Source of the DNA: Dehalococcoidia bacterium
GTDB lineage: Bacteria; Chloroflexota; Dehalococcoidia; Dehalococcoidales; RBG-16-60-22
NCBI GenBank assembly: GCA_030605045.1
Contig: JAUWBK010000078.1
Location: forward strand, 1-5,963
Length of the DNA stretch: 5,963 bases
Direction of reading: 5' to 3'
Shown here: piece by piece, positions 1 through 5,313 of the stretch
Layout of the letters: the number at the start of each line of letters is the position of its first letter
How positions within the stretch are numbered: position 1 is the first letter of the stretch
Notes under the pieces: generated by a model
Told to the model about the DNA's origin: nothing
What the model saw: the letters and a program-made list of their open reading frames with translations, nothing else
The model's database searches: none
Made by a program: the position numbers and the translations under genes

Positions 1-902
1 AGATGGGCCAGATAGTCCATTGCCTCTCGCCACTCAGCGTGGTGCAAGGGTGTTTCGCCAGCCAGAATGTCTATCTGGCGTCCGGAATCAGCACCAAGCT
101 TGGCCAGGCTGGCGGCAATCTTGATGCTATATTCTAAAGTCGTCTCTCTTCCGGTGCCAAAATCATGCCCCATTTCAAAGACGACTGCTACTGAGCCCTG
201 GCTGGCTTGCTCGAATTCCTTGAGCATGAAATGCCCCAGTCGGGCAGTATTACGCCAGTGGATGTGTTTTAGTGGCTCACCATACTGATATTCTCGAGAG
301 CCGTAGAATTCGTCAGGGGCGCTGGACTTGATGGCATGGCCCCAGTCTGCCCAGGCGGCGTCGGCAGCCGGTAGCCCTTCCATCTGGTAGTATCGGGGAT
401 AGACCGTCAGCTTCAATGGCAATTGAAAGGTGCACCGCCGCACCATCAGCCCCAGTAGTCCGCTGGATTGCAGGGTGATGTTTGCTGAAGGGTAATATCC
501 CCGTCGGTAGCAGGTGGCGGTATAGGAAAAGGCGGTTATAGACTTCGGGCTGAGATTGGTAACCAGAAAGGCCCTCTGGTGCTTCTCCGGCTGGTCAAAG
601 GGGCAATCTTCTAACACCTTAATGAAATGCTTGGCCAGACGCCCGTTGTTGGTCACTTTGAGCTTAACCTCAACCGTCTCGTCCTCCAGAGGACCACCTA
701 ATTCCAACTGGGCAGAACCGGGTAGTAGTACCTGACGTTCTACTTGCAGAGACCTGAGGCTATACCAGGGTAAGATGGCGGACAGCACCAGCAGTCCCCA
801 AATGATGGCATCAAAGAGGTAAAGCCAGCCGATTTGAGTTTGACTGGCGAGGAAATAGACAAACACACCGGCTATAATGAAAGCAAAGCCTGCTTTAGTC
901 AT
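1..902 (-). CDS. DUF58 domain membrane protein (COG1721/YeaD2-like), C-terminus cut by window edge
   Basis: Reading the minus strand from the ATG at 902-900 gives 300 uninterrupted codons to the left edge, so the C-terminus is missing. Two hydrophobic segments lie at the N-terminus (about residues 5-20 and 25-45), giving a membrane anchor. A beta-rich stretch follows, then the DUF58 signature at about 199-231: REYQYGEP, HIHWRNTARLG and KEFEQ match the family pattern of R-x-Y-x-x-G-(D/E), a W-x-x-x-A-R core and a K-E-x-E end. A von Willebrand-like fold should begin at about 237 (SVAVVFEMG), but the usual strand-end Asp is Glu243 and no DxSxS metal site is seen. The start lies 18 bp after the MoxR stop, with AAGGAA (915-920) 12 nt upstream, so the two are almost certainly co-transcribed. 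The family partners MoxR ATPases, and a transglutaminase-like gene often follows. The family assignment is firm; the biochemical role is unknown. Confidence 0.9.
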   Translation of the reverse strand, partial: MTKAGFAFIIAGVFVYFLASQTQIGWLYLFDAIIWGLLVLSAILPWYSLRSLQVERQVLLPGSAQLELGGPLEDETVEVKLKVTNNGRLAKHFIKVLEDCPFDQPEKHQRAFLVTNLSPKSITAFSYTATCYRRGYYPSANITLQSSGLLGLMVRRCTFQLPLKLTVYPRYYQMEGLPAADAAWADWGHAIKSSAPDEFYGSREYQYGEPLKHIHWRNTARLGHFMLKEFEQASQGSVAVVFEMGHDFGTGRETTLEYSIKIAASLAKLGADSGRQIDILAGETPLHHAEWREAMDYLAH

Positions 903-920
903 AGATTATCACCGTTCCTT

Positions 921-1844
921 CTATAAGGGTACCGGGACGGTGCTCAGAATAGCTTCAATACACTTTGCCGGGGAATCAAGTGCTGAGGAGCGGGTTAGAA
1001 TGCGGTGCCGGAGTACGGCTGGTGATACCGCCTTGACATCATCAGGGGTAACGAAATTCCTTTCTTCCATAGCGGCTCTAGTTTGGGCCGCCCGCTGCAG
1101 AAAAACGGCACCTCGAGGGCTCACGCCAATAGCTATTTCGGCACTGGCTCTTGTTTCGGCAACGATATTGGCAATATATTCTTTCACCGGGCGAGCAACC
1201 TCAACCAGGTAGATTTGCTCCTGCATAGCGGCAATGTCATCAGCGGTAAGGACTGGATTTAGGCTTACTTCGCCATGCTCGTGCCGTTCCAGGATTTCCA
1301 CTTCCTCTTCCAGCTTGGGATAACCAATACCGAAGGAGAGCAAAAATCTGTCCAGCTGGCTTTGCGGTAGCGGAAAGATGCCATGCATTTCGGCAAGGTT
1401 TCGGGTGGCAATAACAAGGAAGGGTTTAGGCAAGGGGCGGGTAATGCCATCAAAGGTAACACATCCCTCACCCATTGCCTCGAGCAGTGCCGACTGCGTG
1501 CGAGGACTGGAGCGATTGATTTCATCGGCCAGTACGATATTGGCAAAAATAGGGCCGGGCATAAACTTGAAGTTGCCATCGCTTGGATTATAGATTGATG
1601 ACCCGGTGATGTCCGTCGGCAGTAGGTCCGGGGTGAACTGGATGCGCTTAAAGTTAGCCTGTAATGACTGCGCCAGTGCCTTGGCCAGCAATGTCTTGCC
1701 GACCCCGGGGAAGTCATCTAGCAGGATGTGGCCCTGGCAGAGCAGCCCCAGCAAACTCATTTTGATAACCTCTGGACTGGCGACCACCACCAGGCGAATA
1801 TTATCGACTATTGCCTGCACTCGCTGGGAGAATTCCTTATTCAT
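921..1844 (-). CDS. MoxR-family AAA+ ATPase
   Basis: This 307-aa protein has the full MoxR layout at normal length. Walker A is PGVGKT at 46-51. The MoxR block RIQFTPDLLPTDITG spans about 67-81, and GPIFANIVLADEINR at 97-111 holds Walker B (D107, E108). Sensor 1 includes N149, an arginine-finger-like PLPQSQLDRF lies at 158-167, and sensor 2 is GVSPRG at 240-245 (R244). The C-terminal lid contains VTPDDVKAVSPAVLRHR (265-281). MoxR proteins use ATP hydrolysis as chaperones that remodel or load cofactors and metals into partner proteins, commonly together with DUF58/VWA proteins. Here the DUF58 gene follows after 18 bp. The ATG at 1844 is supported because it leaves the usual leader of about 45 residues before Walker A. 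Only a weak purine stretch (AGAAAG) precedes it, within the radical SAM gene's end 5 bp upstream, which suggests translational coupling. Sensor 1 departs from the usual ATQNP (here ATRNL). Confidence 0.95.
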   Translation of the reverse strand: MNKEFSQRVQAIVDNIRLVVVASPEVIKMSLLGLLCQGHILLDDFPGVGKTLLAKALAQSLQANFKRIQFTPDLLPTDITGSSIYNPSDGNFKFMPGPIFANIVLADEINRSSPRTQSALLEAMGEGCVTFDGITRPLPKPFLVIATRNLAEMHGIFPLPQSQLDRFLLSFGIGYPKLEEEVEILERHEHGEVSLNPVLTADDIAAMQEQIYLVEVARPVKEYIANIVAETRASAEIAIGVSPRGAVFLQRAAQTRAAMEERNFVTPDDVKAVSPAVLRHRILTRSSALDSPAKCIEAILSTVPVPL

Positions 1845-1849
1845 AGTAA

Positions 1850-2725
1850 TTACTTTCTATAGGGTTCGTTGTATCGCCGGCGATAGGGAGATGACGCGAC
1901 AATCACCTCCACCGTAACTCCGGTTGCCTCCTCAGTCTGAGCCGCGATTTCCTCCAATTTTTCTGCCGATACCTCTCCTAGAGACGTTGTGGCTGTTGGC
2001 CGATGGAGAGAGTAAATTTGAGCCTTCACCGGTTTTATTTCACCAACCTTTTCCATCCACTCGCTTACTTCCTGCTCCCCAATGTTGCTGATTGCTCCAT
2101 CAATAAACATCGTTTGCAGGGTGATGTTCTCTAAAGATTTCAAGCCGTTCAATATAGCCTCATAATCCACCCCCGGACAGGGTCGATTGATTTTCCTGAA
2201 GGTCTCTGGACCACCGGTATCGAGCTTCATTATCCTGAAGTCTAACTTGGCCAAGGCCCGGCGTACCTTTTCCATAGCCACTGTTGAAGAGTTTGACAGG
2301 ACGCCCAGCTTTGCCTCAGGAAAATACTTCCTCTGTAGCTTTTTGGCGATATCGACCAATTCCTCAAACTGAGGGTGAAGTGTTGGTTCACCATTGCCGG
2401 AGAAAGTGATATTGTCGATTTCATTGTCCTTGGGTTTGTGGAGGGCACTTTCCAGAGCCTTTTCAAAGTCATCCAGGGCAGGAAAATCTTCCCGCCAGTC
2501 AGAGGTCTTAATAGTACAAATAGTTGTCCCACCATACTGGCAGTAGACGCAATTAAAGGAACAGAACTTATAGCTTATGGGCGAAATATTCAGGCCTAAA
2601 GACCATCCCAATCTCCGTGACCTAACGGGGCCATAGGTGATTCCAGACTGTAGTGGAATAGTCGGCATCTCCAAATACCTTTCCCGGTATCTTCTGCTCT
2701 CTGTTTTCAGGTCTATCTTGCTCAT
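1850..2725 (-). CDS. Radical SAM protein, COG0731 (wyosine-synthesis-related) type
   Basis: This 291-aa protein carries a classical radical SAM CxxxCxxC cluster motif at C55, C59 and C62 (CSFNCVYCQYGG), which binds a [4Fe-4S] cluster for cleaving S-adenosylmethionine. Before it is YGPVRSRRLGWSLGLN (31-46), characteristic of COG0731 Fe-S oxidoreductases, a group annotated as related to the tRNA wyosine enzyme TYW1. Other conserved points are the SAM-contacting SGNGEPTLHP (109-118), LSNSS (143-147), KLDTG (167-171), the INRPCPG strand (179-185) and QTMFIDG (204-210). No extra Fe-S or SPASM domain follows. Bacterial members have no agreed substrate, so none is assigned. The start is uncertain: the ATG at 2725 has no clear Shine-Dalgarno site, while the ATG at 2668 (Met20) has GGGAAAGG upstream and would give the short N-terminus common in the family. 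The MoxR gene begins 5 bp after its stop. Confidence 0.9.
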   Translation of the reverse strand: MSKIDLKTESRRYRERYLEMPTIPLQSGITYGPVRSRRLGWSLGLNISPISYKFCSFNCVYCQYGGTTICTIKTSDWREDFPALDDFEKALESALHKPKDNEIDNITFSGNGEPTLHPQFEELVDIAKKLQRKYFPEAKLGVLSNSSTVAMEKVRRALAKLDFRIMKLDTGGPETFRKINRPCPGVDYEAILNGLKSLENITLQTMFIDGAISNIGEQEVSEWMEKVGEIKPVKAQIYSLHRPTATTSLGEVSAEKLEEIAAQTEEATGVTVEVIVASSPYRRRYNEPYRK

Positions 2726-2767
2726 TTGGCAAAGACCAACGCTACCGTGTTACGCTCACTTATAATC

Positions 2768-2796
2768 ACCTTAGACGATTACCAATTCCTTGTCAA
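2768..2796 (-). promoter_or_regulatory. Candidate sigma70-type promoter for the radical SAM-MoxR-DUF58 unit
   Basis: On the minus strand a perfect -35 hexamer TTGACA (2791-2796) is followed by a 17-bp spacer and TAAGGT (2768-2773), which matches three of six -10 positions including the key first, second and last bases. A better -10 word, TATAAG, lies at 2759-2764 but only a weak TTGGTA -35 (2780-2785) fits it. Either would start transcription about 30-45 bp before the ATG at 2725. The site lies in the 78-bp gap after the EamA gene, where I see no terminator hairpin, so read-through from EamA may add to it. Confidence 0.4.
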
Positions 2797-2803
2797 ATTC
2801 GGT

Positions 2804-3676
2804 TCATCTCATCCCCAGATACTTTGGGGGTTGTCGCAGCACCGTAAAGATACCGGCTAGAATGAGCAAGCCGCCGACTATCTCGTTGGTCGTTGGCGTC
2901 TCACTGAGGATAAAATAACCTAATATTGTTGCCCCAACCGGTTCCCCAAGAATAGCTACCGAGACAAAGGTCACCGGTATTAAACGCACCGCCAGATTAA
3001 GACACGAGTGGCCGATAAGCTGTGGCACGATTGCCAAGAGAACCATCATCACGTAGGTGGTAGGTGAATAGCCAGTGAAGCTGTAGCCAAAGCTCACCGT
3101 CGCTATCAGCAGTATTACGGCGGCTCCAGAATAGATGAGAGTGAGATAAGCCAGAATGTCAATGCGGGCTCTAAGCTGGCCACCAATAATGAGGTAAGCC
3201 CCCATGGCAAAGGCAGCCACCAAAGCCAGCAAATCACCAAAGATAGCTCGTGAACCAAAAGTGAAGCCACCATAATTAATCAGGATGATACCGATTAGGG
3301 CCACTACAATGCCACCTATGGTCAACTTGTTTAATCGCTCACGCCACAGAAAATACGAGATTACGGCGACAAAGGCGGGATGGGAAGTTACCAGAATAAC
3401 TGAGCTAGCGATGGAGGTATAACTGAGTGAGGTTATCCAAAGCCCGAAATGTAGCGCGATGAAAACGCTGGAGAGCAATATTAAGAGCCCATCATGCCTG
3501 GATAGCGTTTTCAGGCTCTTCATTGATCTTCTTGAAGCAATCGGGATTAAGATGAGAGAGGCAATGGTCAAGCGGTAGGCAGCGATGACTAAGGGCGGTG
3601 CCTCCGCCAAACGAATAAAAATAGCAGCGAAGGAAACCGACAATACGCCGACAATCAGGACAATATAAGTTTTCAC
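2804..3676 (-). CDS. EamA/DMT-superfamily inner-membrane transporter
   Basis: This 290-aa, very hydrophobic protein has about ten predicted membrane helices (roughly 4-22, 28-47, 63-83, 87-110, 118-136, 145-166, 173-197, 206-226, 232-256, 265-281). It is built as two EamA repeats (about 4-137 and 146-281). Family signatures include AAYRLTIASLILIP (32-45), the SYTSIASSVILVTSHPAF segment ending in W-R-E-R (111-114), and the second-repeat equivalent GEPVGATILGYFILSE (244-259). The length is typical. Such proteins export or import small metabolites such as amino acids; the substrate cannot be read from sequence. The start is GTG at 3676-3674. It is the first possible start, because an in-frame TGA lies 12 bp upstream, and no clear Shine-Dalgarno site precedes it. 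It is divergent from the cyclophilin-like gene and 78 bp upstream of the radical SAM gene on the same strand. Confidence 0.93.
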   Translation of the reverse strand: MKTYIVLIVGVLSVSFAAIFIRLAEAPPLVIAAYRLTIASLILIPIASRRSMKSLKTLSRHDGLLILLSSVFIALHFGLWITSLSYTSIASSVILVTSHPAFVAVISYFLWRERLNKLTIGGIVVALIGIILINYGGFTFGSRAIFGDLLALVAAFAMGAYLIIGGQLRARIDILAYLTLIYSGAAVILLIATVSFGYSFTGYSPTTYVMMVLLAIVPQLIGHSCLNLAVRLIPVTFVSVAILGEPVGATILGYFILSETPTTNEIVGGLLILAGIFTVLRQPPKYLGMR

Positions 3677-3709
3677 TTTGACGACTCAGAATCGATACTC
3701 TGATAACCA

Positions 3710-3739
3710 ATCCTAGTTGCTGACCAATGTCTTTGTCAA
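3710..3739 (-). promoter_or_regulatory. Candidate sigma70-type promoter for the EamA gene
   Basis: On the minus strand a perfect TTGACA -35 (3734-3739) is separated by 18 bp from TAGGAT (3710-3715), which matches four of six -10 bases. The predicted start near 3703 gives a leader of about 27 nt before the GTG at 3676. The inner inverted-repeat arm (3703-3710) touches the -10 element. Confidence 0.45.
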
Positions 3740-3756
3740 TATAGCCGGATAAGTTA

Positions 3757-3786
3757 TTGCTAGTTAACTCTTGGTTATGCTACACT
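3757..3786 (+). promoter_or_regulatory. Candidate extended -10 promoter for the cyclophilin-like/dehydrogenase operon
   Basis: TTGCTA (3757-3762, four of six -35 bases) is followed after 18 bp by TACACT (3781-3786, four of six -10 bases). A TG one base before the -10 (TGC at 3778-3780) forms an extended -10 element, which can offset a weak -35. The predicted start near 3793 gives a leader of about 50 nt to the ATG at 3844. The leader contains the right outer inverted-repeat arm and a TGACCAATAT copy. Confidence 0.45.
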
Positions 3787-3828
3787 AAAAAGCCAATTTC
3801 TGAGTCGGGTTGACCAATATCAGTCTAT

Positions 3829-3835
3829 AGGAGGT
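3829..3835 (+). promoter_or_regulatory. Strong ribosome-binding site of the cyclophilin-like gene
   Basis: AGGAGGT is a near-perfect Shine-Dalgarno sequence 8 nt before the ATG at 3844 and fixes that start. It is the strongest ribosome-binding site in the window, in contrast with the weak or absent ones on the minus-strand genes, so this small protein is probably made in quantity when transcribed. Confidence 0.8.
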
Positions 3836-3843
3836 TTTCTAGT

Positions 3844-4218
3844 ATGGCAAAGAGAATTAGAATCAAGTCGGGACAGCTTGAAGCTATCGCCGAACTGAAT
3901 GATACCAATACCGCACAAGCAATTTGGGAAGCATTACCGATCAAAGGGCGCGCCAATCTTTGGGGGGACGAGATATATTTCACCATCCCGGTTAGCGTCG
4001 GGCAAGAAGCCGGGCAGGAATTGGTTAATGTTGGTGACCTGGGTTACTGGCCGCCAGGGAAAGGTTTCTGCATCTTCTTTGGCCCTACCCCGATGAGTGA
4101 GGGAGAACAACCCCGCCCGGCTAGTCCGGTTACCGTGTTCGGTAAGGTCATTGGCGATGCCACTGTCTTCAAGCCGGTCACTTCCGGAGCCGAGATTACC
4201 ATCGAGAAGGAAAGCTAA
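3844..4218 (+). CDS. TM1367-like cyclophilin-fold protein (Pfam Cyclophil_like, former DUF369)
   Basis: This 124-aa soluble protein has no signal peptide or membrane segment. It resembles, from memory, Thermotoga maritima TM1367, a small beta-barrel with a cyclophilin-like fold, over its whole length. The diagnostic blocks are NLWGDEIYFTIPV (38-50), VGDLGYWPPGKGFCIFFGPTPMS as two adjoining stretches (63-73 and 74-85), and PASPVTVFGKV (92-102). The length equals the family's usual one, so it is complete. Despite the fold, the family has not, to my knowledge, been shown to have peptidyl-prolyl isomerase activity, and its function is unknown. It is first in an apparent two-gene operon, with the hydroxyacid dehydrogenase start 31 bp after its stop. 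A role in handling the dehydrogenase's substrate or in binding a small ligand is guesswork from position. The start is fixed by AGGAGGT at 3829-3835. Confidence 0.88.
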   Translation: MAKRIRIKSGQLEAIAELNDTNTAQAIWEALPIKGRANLWGDEIYFTIPVSVGQEAGQELVNVGDLGYWPPGKGFCIFFGPTPMSEGEQPRPASPVTVFGKVIGDATVFKPVTSGAEITIEKES

Positions 4219-4234
4219 GGCCAGGGGAAGATAA

Positions 4235-4240
4235 AAGGGG
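4235..4240 (+). promoter_or_regulatory. Ribosome-binding site of the hydroxyacid dehydrogenase gene
   Basis: AAGGGG lies 9 nt before the ATG at 4250, inside the 31-bp gap after the cyclophilin-like gene. It supports that start and independent ribosome loading on a shared transcript. No promoter or terminator is visible in the gap. Confidence 0.6.
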
Positions 4241-4249
4241 ATAACCGCA

Positions 4250-5305
4250 ATGAAAAGTGGCACCGCTAACTTCAAGGTGGTTCTACCTCTGGCTCTTAGT
4301 GGCGAATCCGAGAAATATCCACAGAAGTTCCGTGAGCTAGGTGCTGAGTTTGTCGGGCAACATTGCAGTAATGATGATGAATTTATCGCTCTGGCCAAGG
4401 ATGCCGATGCCATTATTACCGTAGGTAGTATCCGGCCAGTGCCGCGAAAGGTTATTGAAGGTCTGGAGCGGTGTCGGCTAATCAGCAATACCCAGATTGG
4501 CTATGACAGTATTGATATTGCCGCCGCCACGGAGCGAGGCATCTTGGTGACCAACGTGCCGGACTACTGCGTGGAAGAGGTGTCTGACCACGCTATGGCC
4601 CTGATTTTAGCCTGTGCCCGGAAGATAGTCCACTTGAACGAAGCCGCCAAGAAAGGGCAGTGGGGACTCTCCGCCAGCGGCATTGAGATTCAGCAGGGTA
4701 TCTGGCCAAAGATGTCGCGACTACAAGGTCAGACCCTAGGTTTGCTCGGGCTGGGCAAGGTTTCCCGAGCGCTGGTGCCTAAAGCTCAAGGGTTCCAACT
4801 TCGAGTCATCGCCTACGACCCCTATATATCCCCAGAGGTGGCCCAACAAATAGGGGTGGAACTGGTGGACTTGAAGCGTCTTCTCCGGGAGTCCGACTTT
4901 CTCTCCATACATGCCGCGCTGACCCCGGAGACCAGGCACATCATGAATGCCGAAGCTTTTGACCAGATGAAACCTACCGCCTGTCTCATCAATACCGCCC
5001 GGGGCGGGTTTATCGATGAGGCTGCATTATATCAGGCCCTCAAAGAGGGAAAAATCGCCATGGCCGCCTTAGATGTTACCGACCCCGAGCCTCCTGACCC
5101 CCAAAGTCCACTACTGGCGATGGATAATGTTATCAGCACCGCCCACTCCGCCTTCTTTTCGCCAACCTCTGAAGCCGAGCGCTGGTACCGGCCCGTTGCG
5201 GAAGTGACCTGGGTAATGCGGGGCGAGTGGCCTAGGGCAGTAGTTAATCCCCAGGCCAAGGAGAAATACGTGGCCAGATGGGGAGCCATGAAAGAACCAA
5301 GCTGA
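4250..5305 (+). CDS. D-isomer-specific 2-hydroxyacid dehydrogenase, NAD-dependent, CtBP-like
   Basis: This 351-aa cytoplasmic enzyme has the two-domain layout of the family: an outer catalytic domain (about 8-110 and the C-terminal end) around a Rossmann NAD domain (about 111-300). The nucleotide motif is LLGLGKVS (165-172), with Ser172 where the third glycine normally sits. Asp190 in AYDPY marks the end of beta-2 and points to NAD over NADP. The catalytic residues are all present: R251 in NTARGGFIDE, E280 in DPEPP and H299 in TAHSAFFS. TQIGYDSIDI (81-90) is the usual substrate-loop region. The enzyme class interconverts 2-oxoacids and D-2-hydroxyacids; the exact substrate (for example phosphoglycerate, glyoxylate or a branched 2-oxoacid) cannot be told. 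There is no ACT domain, which argues against long-type SerA. It is second in the operon with the cyclophilin-like gene. Its TGA ends 3 bp before the stop of the convergent MFS gene. Confidence 0.93.
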   Translation: MKSGTANFKVVLPLALSGESEKYPQKFRELGAEFVGQHCSNDDEFIALAKDADAIITVGSIRPVPRKVIEGLERCRLISNTQIGYDSIDIAAATERGILVTNVPDYCVEEVSDHAMALILACARKIVHLNEAAKKGQWGLSASGIEIQQGIWPKMSRLQGQTLGLLGLGKVSRALVPKAQGFQLRVIAYDPYISPEVAQQIGVELVDLKRLLRESDFLSIHAALTPETRHIMNAEAFDQMKPTACLINTARGGFIDEAALYQALKEGKIAMAALDVTDPEPPDPQSPLLAMDNVISTAHSAFFSPTSEAERWYRPVAEVTWVMRGEWPRAVVNPQAKEKYVARWGAMKEPS

Positions 5306-5313
5306 AAATCAGC
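5301..5313. repeat. Short dyad spanning both stop codons of the convergent genes
   Basis: GCTGA-AAA-TCAGC is a perfect 5-bp stem with a 3-nt loop. Its left arm contains the dehydrogenase TGA stop and its right arm contains the TGA stop of the opposing MFS gene. No T-run follows on either strand, so it is not a convincing intrinsic terminator. The symmetry may simply reflect two identical codon contexts meeting. Confidence 0.35.

Larger units (their letters stand above)
3682..3807. repeat. Nested interrupted inverted repeats in the divergent promoter region
   Basis: A perfect 10-bp inverted repeat has arms CGACTCAGAA (3682-3691) and TTCTGAGTCG (3798-3807). Inside it a perfect 8-bp inverted repeat has arms ATAACCAA (3703-3710) and TTGGTTAT (3771-3778). 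Read in the direction of each divergent transcript, both sides show TTGGTTAT and then TTCTGAGTCG, separated by 11 bp towards EamA and 19 bp towards the cyclophilin-like gene. The outer arms fall between each candidate -10 and the start codon. The near-centre also holds the 8-bp palindrome AGTTAACT (3762-3769). A function as paired operators is inferred. Confidence 0.55.

Noticed and set aside
67..288. Plus-strand 73-aa open frame at the left edge
   Set aside because: It is antisense to the DUF58 signature block, which is diagnostic on the minus strand.
877..1212. Plus-strand 111-aa open frame antisense to the MoxR/DUF58 junction
   Set aside because: It lies opposite a clearly conserved MoxR C-terminus, has no recognisable domain and no ribosome-binding site; it is a shadow of the real genes.
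2726..2803. Terminator after the EamA gene
   Set aside because: No hairpin with a T-run was found in the 78-bp gap; only promoter-like elements are visible.
3934..4488. Minus-strand 184-aa open frame across the cyclophilin-like/dehydrogenase junction
   Set aside because: Both genes beneath it are conserved families on the plus strand with good ribosome-binding sites; the antisense frame has low-complexity content and no family resemblance.
5301..5313. The dyad between the convergent genes as a bidirectional terminator
   Set aside because: The stem is only 5 bp, AT-containing, and has no T-tract on either side.
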